From Hydractinia symbiolongicarpus (Eukaryota > Cnidaria > Hydrozoa > Anthoathecata > Hydractiniidae): DNA of 64,000 nucleotides. Positions 1 to 10,960 of the stretch are shown here, one piece after another. The notes under the pieces were generated by a model that saw nothing but the letters and a program-made list of their open reading frames with translations, was not told the DNA's origin and made no database searches. How positions within the stretch are numbered: the stretch's first letter is position 1; the number at the start of each line of letters is the position of its first letter. The DNA lies in assembly GCF_029227915.1 (NCBI RefSeq), contig NC_079880.1, forward strand, positions 18,556,001 through 18,620,000, read 5' to 3'. Both the position numbers and the translations under genes were made by a program.

Positions 1-208
1 ACACTCTCCATTTTAAATATATCTGGAACAAATAAATGCTGATAAGCATAAACATGTTGATAAGTGAAATGGTGTCTGAAAATTTTTGCTTTTATAAGAA
101 AAAAATCAATTAAAACTACTGAAAGTTTTGTTTCCCCGCAAAATGAGGTAAATCTGAACTGCGAAAGTTTCTTCCGCAAACACTAAGTACACCTTTAGAA
201 ACAATTAC

Positions 209-464
209 CGGAAGAATGTCCTTAAGCGCCATGGCGACTTTTGACAGATGAGCGGTACAATAAATACAGGGTAAATGACGACCATAAAAGATGTTGAAAA
301 CCATGTTGTAAAGTAAGGTGCATTGAATGTTGCGGAGTAGGTCTGTTTACCAAACTGAGTAGCGCCTGTCCACGATACAGCTATCAATACAACAATCACC
401 GATCCCACTATTACTTTTTGAACGGATGGAGAACAGCACGAATTTTCATCATTTTCAGGGATTG
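209..464 (-). CDS. Internal exon of an SLC35F-like (SLC35F3/F4 type) membrane transporter
   Basis: On the minus strand a pyrimidine-rich acceptor (ctcctttcatag) precedes an open 256-nt exon that ends at a GT donor (CG|gtaatt). The exon reads IPENDENSCCSPSVQKVIV and then a hydrophobic helix, then SWTGATQFGKQTYSATF followed by NAPYFTTWFSTSFMVV. The block W(V/T)GATQF..TY...FNAPFF.TWFSTS is what I know from the first membrane helices of SLC35F3/F4-type members of the drug/metabolite transporter superfamily. Two nt at the 5' end and two at the 3' end complete split codons. Flanking exons were not found: 5' exons would lie further right and 3' exons beyond the left edge. The substrate of this subfamily is not firmly known. 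The exon looks intact; the subfamily call is by motif only. Confidence 0.6.
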
Positions 465-2289
465 CTATGAAAGGAGAAAAAGAACATACACGTCTTCCAC
501 CACTTCACCTATGTAAACATACCAACTAGTTATTACTTTAAGTAATATACTGATATCTAGCTTTTTCTGGATAATACGCAATTTGCAATAAAATTTTTAA
601 ACTTGTCAAGCTTCACAACTGATTAAGAAATAGTTGATTGAGTATTCGTATACCGACTTTGATATTTGATAAAAAATGGCTATCGACGTTGGCACATCCC
701 CTGCAAAGTAAAATTTTAGTGATTTTCGCCTATTTCAACAAAGAGCTAAAAAACTAAAAAATTTCCAATGTCCAATTATAGTGGTTTTGTGTATATACGC
801 ATCGTTACAAATATTGGTGTAACGGTAGCACAGTTAGAGACATAAAAAATATAATAATGAACTTATTTAAGACGAATAAAAATTGCAGCCAATACTCGTA
901 TGTAAATAATGTATATTGGTACACTGTTTCTACAGGTGGATTTTAACTGAAGACACGAGAAGCGTAGTACTGAGAACTGCTGAAAACAAAATAAGTGGGG
1001 AAAAAAGAGAACACCTCAGTCTACTCGAACATTATTTTATTATCAGAAATTCTCGCGGGAAGAAAATTTCGAGTTTTTTTCCAAAATTCACAAAATTAAA
1101 TTTTCGCAAAGAAATCTCAAGCTTTTTTTGCAAAGGGCGATAATAAATTCCAAAAAACTTTGAGTTTTTGAATCGCGAAATTTAATTCCCAAGAAATGCA
1201 GAAAAGTGTGAAGTGTGAAATTAAACCCCGTGATGTTATTAAAATCGATTTAACTCGGTCAACTGCGAAAAACTATTCCGCAAATATACAAAATTTCGCG
1301 TTTATTTCAAATGGCGAAATGTCATGGGGTAGAAAATCCTGCAGATATCTTTCATTCGTACTGTAGAATAGTTTAAGGGACCGTCATCTTATTATTTACT
1401 ATGAAGATGAGAATAAAACTTTTCTTTCAATAAAAAGGTTGAGTTTTAATTTGACAACAATAACAGTGGAGTGTTCATTAAACTAAATAACGGTATAGTT
1501 TATTGTACGAATTAGTTTTGAAAAATAGGTGGACGTTACGTTGTGGCAAAGACAGGTAATTTACTCAAATGATGACAATGGACGCGCATCACGTGATCTT
1601 ACATTACCAAATAGGGCTAGTTGTGGCAATAACAAAGATGAGTGGAATGGAAAGATTAGGCTGGAACTGAGTTAACTGAGTATGTCAAAGATTGATTCAA
1701 TAAAGAAAACGTAAAAAAGAGGATGTAAGGTAGAGAGCGTGCTGCATGCTGATAAAAATCTACTGCGTCAGGAAATTTAGTCGAGAAAACCATCTAGACA
1801 CGAAGATTGAAATATTGAAGACTCCAAACATGCCAATTTTTTGACAAACTCTTATTTTATAATGACTATAAAAGATCTATATACTTTATAGATCTTTTAA
1901 AGTATTATAAAATCCTATTGTTGGTTGTGATAATTAAAAAAGAGAAGCAATGTTTAATGTTTTTAATTATTATATTTACGCAAAGGGACGATGTTAATGC
2001 AGATAAAACAAAATTGCAAAAAGCAATAACATCAACAAATTGACGGATTGAGTCAACCAGGGTCAGGATTAAAAAAGCGTCAATGGACTCTCTTTGCATC
2101 TCTTTGCATCATGCTTCTTTGCATCTGGAAGACAACCCAAAAATGCTGTATTTTTTCGTGAAACTTTTAACTGCTTATTATGCAGAAAAAAGTATTTGCA
2201 CCTATTCGTCAGGTTTTGACTCCGGACAAATAAAAAAGATACAGCAAAGAAGAGTTATGACTTCAAGAAAAATAACATTGTACATTCAT
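465..2289. other. Intergenic or intronic stretch, no gene recognised
   Basis: This AT-rich stretch may be intron of the SLC35F-like gene. Between about 1040 and 1320 there are several short motifs of the GCGAAATTT kind in both orientations, which looks like a decayed short repeat. Near 1889 an imperfect hairpin has the arms AAAAGATCTA and TAGATCTTTT. At 2091-2125 the string CTTTGCATC recurs three times. None of the small open frames resembles a protein I know. Confidence 0.4.
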
Positions 2290-2329
2290 TTAACCCTATT
2301 TGTACCGGGAGTGCGCTGAATGAGCGCAC
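2290..2329 (+). repeat. Left terminus of the piggyBac-type element
   Basis: TTAA (2290-2293), the 16-bp inverted repeat (2294-2309), then the palindrome GTGCGCTgaatgAGCGCAC (2311-2329). In this family terminal repeats and subterminal palindromes are bound by the transposase. Confidence 0.9.
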
Positions 2330-3138
2330 CCTTTCTCATTTTTATGCGGCTTTTCATGAAAAATTAAGTGATCCACATGAGCTTCGCAGATTTACAATAT
2401 TTTTTAGGGCGGTTAAGACCGGCAAATTTTTCTGAAAAATTTATGTTTTGCGGCCGATGTCAAAAAAGGCGCAAAAGCGAAAAATGAAATATTTCGAATT
2501 GTGTTATATTTTCAGTCTTATTGATGTTAAAGACAATTAATTCTGATATATATCAGATCTCGGTAGAGGTTAGGGGAATTAGCAAGCCACGGTTTTTTTT
2601 TGTTATGTGGTGTCATTCGTAAAGAGTGAGCCAATGACATAAATTTTTAGGATTTACGTACAGGGCACTTTGGTTACACTCATAAGCGCAAGAAATGCAC
2701 ACATAAATTTTGGTACTTATTACAAAAATACCACTGGGTTTGTTTACAAAAGAGAACAGCCTCGACGTTGTTTGATGTTGTTCTTACAGGTAGCTTAGCT
2801 ACCCTATTTAGCTACATTAAGGATTAAACTAGCATTTATTACTTAATACTCAGTAAAATAGGTCAATTTTAAATATTAAACTTTTTCGCTATAGCTAGCT
2901 AGACTAAGTATGAAAGGACAAGGCTGAGCTTTTTAGCTGGGTTAAAAGTCATAACATAAGAGGAAAATTACATCACAGTTTTTAAAATTATATTACACAT
3001 ACTACAGAACACCTGCGGGAAAACTCATTGTTCATCAAGTTACCCCATATGGGTAATATGAAAGATTTCTTCATAAAAAACCTCAGAAACCTTTTCAAGT
3101 GGATTACTTTCACATTAACAAAAATTGAAAGTTTTTAA

Positions 3139-3149
3139 GATAAACTTTT
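3139..3149 (+). repeat. Target-site duplication left of the Penelope-like insert
   Basis: GATAAACTTTT here is repeated exactly at 4553-4563 on the far side of the insert. Confidence 0.85.
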
Positions 3150-3153
3150 ACGA

Positions 3154-3340
3154 CGTCTGTTTGAGTGTAGAAGTTCTTGTTAAACAGATACCATGTTTTG
3201 GTTAGAACAAGTTCGACCAAACGCAGAAAATGCGGTACTGGAATCTTCGTCTTTTCACCGAATGCAGCATCGTTTTCGATAAGGTCTATAATGATGTTTA
3301 GGGTGTCTTTTATGGGAACATTTGTGTAGAGTGATGTGAC
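3154..3340 (-). pseudogene. Inverted piece of Penelope-like reverse transcriptase
   Basis: Read on the minus strand this gives VTSLYTNVPIKDTLNIII, then a stretch ending in FNKNFYTQTD. SLYTNVPI is RT motif A of Penelope-like elements, and FY.Q.DGVAMGSP is the next conserved block. The protein stops being element-like straight after QTD, exactly where the plus-strand piece resumes with TDGVAMGGP. The longer open frame running on to the left of this block and into the plus-strand gene is accidental. Confidence 0.85.
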
Positions 3341-4361
3341 AGACGGAGTTGCCATGGGAGGCCCTGCATCATCAGTAGTCGCAGAAATATACATGCAAGC
3401 ACACGAGAAAACAGCATTAGTCACATCAGACAGACGTCCAAAGGTTTGGAAAAGATTTGTTGACGACGTATTCGCCATAATCAAAAGATCGCATCTGGAA
3501 GAGTTCCATGAACACATCAACGGCCTACATCGACAAATCAAATTCGCTGTTGAGCTTGAACACGATGGAAGTATCGCTTTCCTGGACACTTTGGTCAAAA
3601 GCAAGAATGGTTCCATTTCAGTTTCAGTGTATCGTAAACCAACACACACTGACCAGTACCTTAACTTCGAATCTAACCATCAGAAATCTTGCAAAGAAAG
3701 TGTCATATCTTCATTACTGAATCGTGCCAACAGCGTAGTCAGTGACAAACAGGAGAGGAAAGAAGAAATTCGACGTGTAAGAAATGCATTAATCGCAAAT
3801 GGATACAGTCATAAAGTCATCAGGCAAGTAGAAAATAAAATGAAGAGAAGATGCCATGGAGACAGCAAGGAAACATCAGAGGAATTTATCGCATCAGCAT
3901 TCCTATCCTTTGTACCAGGTACCAGCGAGATCCTTCGTCGAGTTTTAAGGCAACACAAGATCAAATGCATTCTTAACTCTAAAGACACCGTAAGAAGCAC
4001 TTTGTCTAAACCAAAAGACAAAATAAACCTGGAAGAACAATGTAATGTTGTTTACAAAATCCCGTGTAAAGATTGTGATGCTGTGTACATAGGCGAAACA
4101 AAAAGAAAGTTTAAGCAACGAGTACAAGAACATATGCGCGCAGTGAGAAACGGAGATGTGAAGAAAAACGAATTTGCGGACCACAGCTGGAGCAGAAGTC
4201 ATCAGTTTAATTGGGATGAGAAGAAAATCATTGACAGAGAATCCAAAACAACGGCCAGGAAGATTAAAGAAACCATCAACAGTGTAGCACGTAACAAACA
4301 CATAAACAGCATTTCGTATCAACTTCCTGAGATTTGGTTACCAGCCCTACAGAAGAAGTAG
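3340..4361 (+). pseudogene. Penelope-like element: RT C-terminal part plus GIY-YIG endonuclease
   Basis: The open frame begins in the RT block TDGVAMGGPASSVVAEIYM and continues through the YVDD-equivalent RFVDDVFAI, the metal-binding part of the RT active site, then FLDTLV and VYRKPTHTDQYLNF, a Penelope signature. A linker with RVLRQHKIK follows. The C-terminal half carries the GIY-YIG endonuclease: VVYKIPCKDCDAVYIGETKR and KQRVQEHMRAVRNGD, then a His/Asn-containing tail (FADHSWSRSHQFNW). The frame has no internal stop and ends at TAG. There is no true start codon, because the 5' part of the RT is inverted upstream, so this cannot be made as the normal protein. Length from motif B to the stop fits the family. 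Confidence 0.9.
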
Positions 4362-4496
4362 TTACCTACATCTAGGTCTGAAAATGTTAATTACCGTAAT
4401 TAACTGCAATTATCAGCTCGTTTCTGATTGGTTAATTTTTATGAATTTTGATCCTCTGCAATTATATAAATACATGCTCAACAACATTTTACTTTG

Positions 4497-4531
4497 CCCG
4501 ATGATGGGAGAAGGATCTCCCGAAACGTCGC
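4497..4531 (+). ncRNA. Hammerhead-ribozyme-like motif in the element's 3' end
   Basis: CCGATGA is followed by a perfect 6-bp stem (GGGAGA with TCTCCC) and then GAAAC. This is the layout of a minimal hammerhead core (CTGANGA, stem II, GAAA), which is documented in the terminal repeats of Penelope-like elements. The invariant U of CUGA is a C here and there is an extra unpaired T before the stem, so this copy may be inactive. Confidence 0.55.
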
Positions 4532-4552
4532 CTACTAAACTGTTCAAGAAAT

Positions 4553-4563
4553 GATAAACTTTT
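4553..4563 (+). repeat. Target-site duplication right of the Penelope-like insert
   Basis: GATAAACTTTT, identical to 3139-3149. Confidence 0.85.
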
Positions 4564-5566
4564 CACAGTAACATTACACTAAGTGTCCTCAGTGTGACGC
4601 AGTTTACCCTTTACTAAGTCTTAACCTGGACAGAGACTTTACGTCTTCCGTCTCCAAGCGAATATTACTTCTGGCTATACTTTCCCAAATTTTGTTGTTT
4701 CATAAAAGTAACCTGAAAATCTACAAAAATTTATTTATAAAAAATAGGTTTCCATTCGATAAAAGAAAACTGAACATTTGCAGAAATTTATTTATGAAAT
4801 ATAGGTTTCTGTTTGTCGTGACAACATATTTAACCAACATGCAATGCCTTGCATACCTAATTAGCTGTATACTGAAGTCTTGACTGTTCACTGTTATGGG
4901 AAGTCCAAATTGCTAGCAGGTAGCTATCTTTATTTAAAATGACAGAATGCCTTGAAAAATCTTTTGTGTAGCTAGCTGCATAAAAATATATTTAGCTCTT
5001 GTACTTTATCACTTAATTATTTAATAACAAATGTGCCCCTGGAGTGCTGGCATGGTATTAGCCAGGTAGCTTAAAATCACAAAATAAATTTTATCCAAAT
5101 GTGACCATCCCTCATCATCAGACATCAGAAAGGCGTTTCTGTTCTTTACTTCTCATTTCGGGGTCCTCAAATTCTTGAAAATCAAATGAAAAAAAATTAC
5201 TTAAGACTTCCTCTTCTTTCCCTTGCACCACTCATGGCATTTCTCAGCATGTCTTCAGTTCGAAGCCACGATTCCTTAGCTTCCAACTGCGTCTCCTTTA
5301 ACAAATTTCAACGCTAGCCAATGTGATGGACAACGCCGAGGAACCCTGGGTAATTTTGAAAAAATGTGGATCTGCCTTATGATTTTCAGATTTTTGCCGC
5401 TGATATCAGCATATTTTAGCACTTGAGTGCCACACCTCCGTATATATAGGAGTTAATTATCTTTAACTAGATAAATAGGATAGATGGTATTAGAAAAGAG
5501 GGCGTTATTGCGTTTGTGACATAAATTACCCCTTTATATATTATTAGTCTAATAAAAAAATATAAA
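4564..5566. other. Non-coding interior of the piggyBac-type element
   Basis: No gene seen. Two diverged copies of a roughly 55-bp block lie in tandem at about 4710-4810, both containing AAATTTATTTAT followed by ATAGGTTTC. The 5' flank of the transposase runs to its ATG at 5567. Confidence 0.4.
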
Positions 5567-7614
5567 ATGGGACTGAAAAAGGCTAGAATTTCATCTGAGG
5601 AAGCCATTTAAAATATATTGAGATTTATTGAAGATAACGTAGACGAAGCTAATGATAAAGAACTTGATGTTTAAGATGATTTGGAAGAATTGTGTGGTGA
5701 AATTGGTAATATTTATAGCTATATTATATATACATATATATAATCTCTCTGTGTAACTTATATGGCGCATTGGTTGCGAGAAGCAACATATGTTTCAAAA
5801 TGTGTGATAATTTATTTTTAGTATTTTTGTTTGCCTCATAGATAAAGAATTAGTTGAAGAAGAGGATCATTAACATGATAACGATGACAGTGTAGGTGAT
5901 GCTGACCATGATGCGTCCGAAAGTGAAGAGGAAGCCGGAGCAAACCATTTGAGGAGACATCGACATACGAAATATTGCTTAGTAAACAGTATTGCTGCCG
6001 CTACAAATTTTAGAAAATTATAACGTTTTTCCAATACCACCAGAATCAAAGTCTATCCAAAGCAATTTCAAAATAGATAATAAGAAGAAAAATGACATAA
6101 TTCGCACTTTCCAGAATCAGCCACAAGCTGGTAATGTTGGTCAAAATAATCGTGCAAATGTCATTACTGGACGATAAGGCCCACAACCAAAAGCTCGTGA
6201 AACTGCATCACTCCGTTCTGCTTTTGAGCTCTACTTCACTCCTGAAATTGTGAATAACATTTTGTTGTGCACCAACAGAAAGATTAGACGCACTCTGTCC
6301 AAATTACCTGATAATTTCTTGACGCAAATAGTAGGTATTCGTACATGAAAAAACCTCTGTTGGAGAAATTTATGCATTTATTGAATTGTACCTATATCGA
6401 GGACTATACAAACTAAACTGTATATCTGCTCATAGAATATTCTCAAACCAATATGGTCCGCCAATATTCAGCGCCACTATGTCGAGAAATAGGTTTTCTT
6501 TTATATGTACAAACCTTTGTTTTGACGACAAGACAACAAGAGATGAAAGATGGAAACATGACCGTTTTGCGGCAATCTTTCAATTATGAATGCATGTCAT
6601 GAAACCTTGTATCCAATGAGGACACAGATAAGTTTCAAACAATACAATCCCAACAAACCCGCCAAACACGGTGTATTAATGAAAGCCATATATGCAGCAC
6701 GATATCCATATACATTCACTGCAGCTCCATATAGCGGCAAACCACAGAGAGATCCAGGAATTTATTATGTACCAGGCACTGAGGAAATAGTAAAATACAT
6801 GGTAAAACAACTATTAAATGTTGTCTCGTTGGCCGGACGTAATATATATTTCGACAGATTATATACATCAATCCCGCTTGCGTTTTGGTTGTATGAAAGG
6901 GATATCATTTGTGTTGGTACAATGCAGATCAACAGGAAAGGAATTCCAATTGGAATGAAAGATTTCAAACAAAGAGAGCCACTGTCCAGTGAAGTGTAAT
7001 GACAAAAAGATGGGCCGCTGTCCTTATCTTCAGATGTAGTGAAACCTTCAAACGGAAAGAAAAATGTACTCATGTTGTCAACACTAGAACCAATCCTAGG
7101 TACAACCAAGGATGATAATTGCCACAAATTGGGGTTATATAAACTATATGACTTTAAAAAGGGGGGTATTGATATTGTGGATCAGAGGATGGGGTTTCAC
7201 ACGATGAAGAAAAAGTATGTTTTCTTACATGTTGGATACCGCTCGAGTAAATCACTGAATAAAGGTATTGATCCGCTACAACAGTCTTTTGAATACGCCT
7301 TTCGATTAGTCATGGAATTGGTGAAACCAACCATACAAAAAAGAACTCAAAATGGTATGTTGTCCATCATAAAACAAAAAATAAATGTTGTCTTGGGTAA
7401 TGCGCAATGTAATCCGGAACCGCGTGCAGCTATTGGTCCTGCATTTGCAGAAAGAAGGAAAAGGTGTACTGTTTGTCAGGCTGAGAATGCAAGAGAAAAT
7501 TATTCCCAAAAGAAAAAATCTATTCCGTGTGTCAAATCACTTTGTCAATCATGTGGCAATACAACGTGTCAGGCCCATATGATACAAAAATGTATGTCGT
7601 GTTCAAAGAAATGA
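5567..7614 (+). pseudogene. piggyBac-type transposase, decayed
   Basis: The N-terminus starts at ATG 5567 (MGLKKARISSEEAI, then an acidic region) and contains two in-frame stops. A likely intron runs from 5706 (ATTG|gtaat) to 5841 (ctcatag|ATAAAG) and restores EIDKELVEEE across the junction. The catalytic region begins near 6180 (ARETASLRSAFELYF) and passes through frameshifts to TLYPMRTQISFKQYNPNKPA, YAARYPYTFTAAPYSGKP, NIYFDRLYTSIPLAFWLYE and GGIDIVDQRM. These are DDE_Tnp_1_7 blocks and contain the second and third catalytic Asp. The first Asp (normally VDE before TLYPMR) is His (codon at 6598). The C-terminus is the expected cysteine-rich finger, from CTVCQAEN through CQSCGNTTCQAHMI to CMSCSKK. 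A stop at 6997-6999 and several frame changes show that it is dead. Confidence 0.9.
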
Positions 7615-7926
7615 ACGTTCTGGTTTCAGCTGATGATATGAACCTTACTGATATTAGTTTACTTCTTTTTGTTTATTTTTGTCATGTTTTATACTAATAG
7701 CAGGGTTTTGGTGTAAAAAAAACTATTTATGTCAAAAACCCTTCTTTAGGGACATTTTTTGAAAAAATTTTCCCCCTTTTTTCAGCCGCTCATGTTGATT
7801 GGGGCAGTGAGAATGTAATTTAGCTTGAAAACATCCAAAGTAGGTGTTTTTTGGTACAACATAGATACATTATGTTACTGTAAAAAAGATCAGGTTCACC
7901 GCTTTTATGCCAAAGATTTTCTTGGG

Positions 7927-7990
7927 GTGCGCTCAATCAGCGCGACCTGGGATTTTGACGTTTAAAAACCCCCGGTACAAATAGGGTTAA
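7927..7990 (+). repeat. Right terminus of the piggyBac-type element
   Basis: A near-palindrome GTGCGCTcaatcAGCGCGAC (7927-7946) mirrors the one at the left end. The 16-bp inverted repeat is at 7971-7986 and TTAA at 7987-7990. Confidence 0.9.
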
Positions 7991-8261
7991 AAAGGAATGA
8001 AAGATGGCAGGCGCAGATTTTGTGTATAGTTTTTTGAAGAGAAACAAAGCGATATCATTATAAAAACCACAGGGTGTCTCGATTAACAGGAGTGTATAGT
8101 GTAAACCGTAAAAGTGTTGCGTTGTTTTTTTAACACATAAAATCTTTGCTTCAAGAACATGGGTTTCAACCACACCAAACTTATAATATAGATTATTGTG
8201 GACTTACTTACAAACCAGTGGAAGTAGTGTTAGCGGATTAGCGGATTAGCGGAAAAAGGGA

Positions 8262-9005
8262 AAGATTGCGTCAATTACTAGTAGAGAGAAAGGTGACAAC
8301 TAAAGTTGTGTTGGTACCACTGCTAAATATGTGCCCCATCTTATGACATATAAAAGAAGGTTTTTTATGAGATATATCAAACATTTGTTTAAACCTACAA
8401 GGTGCTCTAAAGAAATAAACCTAATTGCAAAGGAAAATAGTCTTTATATAATGAGTTTGGCCCCACATACATCTCACAAACTACAGCCACTTAATTGAAG
8501 TTCAAGACACTAAATCTGCATTTAAAGCAATATGAAAGTGGACATGGGCTCATTCTGGTCGTCAAATAACAATTTTGCAGTTAGGTGAACTATTGAGGGA
8601 AGCATATGTTAAATCAGACACAATTAAGAATCCTAGATTTAAAACAAGTGGTATTTGTTCATTTAACTCTAACGTTATCTCATCAGATGAATTTATTGAT
8701 AAAATCATTGAAACCAATGCAACTGATAAATATAACATAGACAGTGCAATGGTAGAAAACAAATCAAAGTTTGTGATTTTTTTGTGAAATTATCTGCATT
8801 GGAAAAATTGAAATAAAATATATCATTTAATCAATTTTGCACAACGTCAACATTGCCCGCGAAGAAAAGAAAGGGGGAAGGATTAAAGATAATTACATCG
8901 TCACCATACAAGAAACGTTTAAAAGAAGCAGCAAAAAAAAAAAAGAAAATTAAAGAGAGAAAAAAGATAATGCAAAATAAACAAGAACAAAAAACCTGGT
9001 GCTGA
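8262..9005 (+). pseudogene. pogo/Tigger-like (DDE_1) transposase remnant
   Basis: Pieces in three frames match the C-terminal half of DDE_1 transposases. Near 8280, RERKVTTKVVLVPLLNMCP corresponds to the R.E.VTT...NA.G...PP block. At 8458-8495, LAPHTSHKLQPL is the strongly conserved PPHTSH.LQPLD motif before the last catalytic acid. At 8575-8787 an open stretch reads QLGELLREAYVKS and NPRFKTSGICSFNSNVI, which matches the family's F..SGI.PFNP.V. Near 8895, IITSSPYKKRLKEAAKKK matches the usual basic tail. Stops and frameshifts separate the pieces and no terminal repeats were identified. Confidence 0.72.
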
Positions 9006-9084
9006 AATATATGTCACAGGACATATATTAAGAGCAGTTTTTTAAAAACTGAATTATATTCATCCTGTATAAACTTTCATAATA

Positions 9085-10960
9085 ATAATAGTAATAACTA
9101 GCTGTTTCCCGTGGAAGAATCCACTGTATTCCATTTAATTTATGTAGCAGATATATGTCCATCAAAAAACAAACAATACAGCAGTGCGCATCTTACATCT
9201 GCATTATTATATAAATGACCAAAAAAATTAAGGGTTTTCAACAACTGCAGTATATATGTGACATTTAAAATCTAAATCTACTAAAATTACTGCTCTGACC
9301 ATCTGACAAATGCGAAATTTATTCGGAAAGAAGTTTCCAAAAGCATTTCAACATACATCTCACCCATAAAATTTAAATCACTTAAAACGCCACATATATA
9401 CAAAAAAGCTGATCAATGTCAAACACAAATCTCTCTCATTGTATATGTTAAAATCAGTTAGTTTATTGCAAACCCTGCCAAAGGTTGACACAAAATGTGA
9501 AAAGTAAACAATAAATTTTGCCTAAGTAGAAATTTTTATCTAAGGTGTTAAAAAGGGATTTGCAAGGATAAATTATAATGCAATAAAACATTATTTGATA
9601 TATTGCATACGGTCCTTCCTCACCAAACTTTAGACAAAATGCCAACAAAATAACGGTGTTTAAATCTAAAATTAATGAAGTCCTTTTAGCAATTTGCATG
9701 CTGTTTTACCATCAATAAAGTAAACAAAATTTCAAATCTCACATAGTATTCTGTCACAAATTTTCATAAAATATATATATAAGTCATAATGAGTCATGTT
9801 AAACAACAGCAATCAATCTGTATATAAGTTCATTTTATGTCAATTTTTGCACCAATTTTGCAACACAAAATACAAATTCTAAATAATACTAAAATCTCTT
9901 ATTTTGGTCCTTCACATACCGACGGTCTCCCACAAAAGTTTAATCAAAATGTAAAAAATGAGAGGTAACAACAAAATCAAAGTTTGCAAAATTTAATTAT
10001 TTCGGTACATATACTCTAAAACAATATTTTAATCCAAAATGCCAAAGAAAAACAGTTTGCAACAAAAATCAGTTATTTCGATAATATTGCATACACTCTT
10101 TCCTCACAAAAGCACAAAATGGTTGTAGGAAGTGCTTCTGATTCAACAAAAAAAGTTTTTTTGACATATTGCATCTAGCCCTTACCCATTAAATCTTACA
10201 CAAAATTTCCAAAACTATATACGATTTAGAACACATCAAATTTAAATCGAGAAGGATCAGTCATTTCGATATATTGCACGGAGTCCTTCCCAGTAAGAAT
10301 TTATACAAAATATAGAAAAACAAAGCTTGCAAGGTGAAAAATTGAATTCTTCTTCTGTGTATATATATATGGTCCTTCCTCGCAAAATTAACATAAAATG
10401 TCAAAAAGGTTCAGATATAACATCTAACACAACAAAAATCAGTTCTATCAGTATATGTCATGCCATTGTCTTCCACCAAATGTTCCCCTTAAAGTTTCAC
10501 AGACACAGCCTGTAAATTAAAAACAACTAAGATCAGGTATTTTGGTCTATTTCATACCATTCTGTTCCAAATAACTTATAAAATGTAAAAATTGAGTGGT
10601 AAAACAGAAATTTGCAAAATTCAATTTTTTTATATGCATGTATATTATATGCCTTCTACAACAATAAGTTAATTCAAAATGTCAAAAAGAAGAAAAAAAT
10701 AGCTTACAAAGAGTATAAAATTGAAATCAATAAAGTAGCTTTTTTGGTGTATTAAATATAAGCCATATGCACAAAAGTTTACACTAAATGTAAGAAAATG
10801 GTTGTGTTTAGTAATTCTAAATTAAGAAAAGTCAGTTCTTTTAGCATGCTGATTAAGGTTTTTGCCCACAAATTCTTACATGAAAATGTCAAAACCACAA
10901 TTTGAAACAAATTAAATTTACATTTTAAAAATAAGTAATTTCTGAACTTTATTTTCAGAA
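9085..10960 (+). repeat. Satellite-cored repeat element, copy 1
   Basis: A non-coding block whose core is a diverged tandem repeat of about 85-105 bp. Each unit has the order gcaTA(C/T)-n-GTCCTTCCtcacaaaa, then a TTAcAcAAAATGTcAAAA-like string, then TTGCAAA, then ATCAGTtaTTTcg. Recognisable units begin near 9607, 9910, 10089, 10171, 10275, 10371, 10462, 10551, 10645 and 10745. The left part (9085-9470) is unique sequence starting near CTAGCTGTTTCCC. The part 9085-10665 recurs in reverse orientation at about 56165-57752. Confidence 0.75.

Larger units (their letters stand above)
3150..4552 (+). mobile_element. 5'-truncated, 5'-inverted Penelope-like element
   Basis: This 1403-bp insert lies between exact 11-bp duplications (3139-3149 and 4553-4563). 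From about 3340 to the right it is a Penelope-like RT tail, GIY-YIG endonuclease and 3' region. From 3154 to about 3340 the sequence that should lie just 5' of it is present but reversed. Both blocks share the hexamer CAGACG at their breakpoint. Four extra bases (3150-3153) separate the left duplication from the inverted block. The element starts within the RT, so the N-terminal part is missing. Confidence 0.88.
2290..7990 (+). mobile_element. piggyBac-type DNA transposon, both ends present
   Basis: The element is bounded by TTAA at 2290-2293 and at 7987-7990, the target site that piggyBac elements duplicate. Just inside are perfect 16-bp terminal inverted repeats, CCCTATTTGTACCGGG at 2294-2309 and its complement at 7971-7986. 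Next to each terminus is a short palindrome (2311-2329 and 7927-7945). The transposase pseudogene lies at 5567-7614 on the plus strand. A Penelope-like insertion at 3150-4552 accounts for about 1.4 kb, so the element was originally about 4.3 kb long. The transposase carries stops and frameshifts, so this copy is not autonomous. Confidence 0.9.

Noticed and set aside
3341-3649. Long minus-strand frame overlapping the Penelope-like ORF
   Set aside because: It is antisense to conserved RT codons; only the part at 3154-3340 is meaningful, as an inverted piece of the element.
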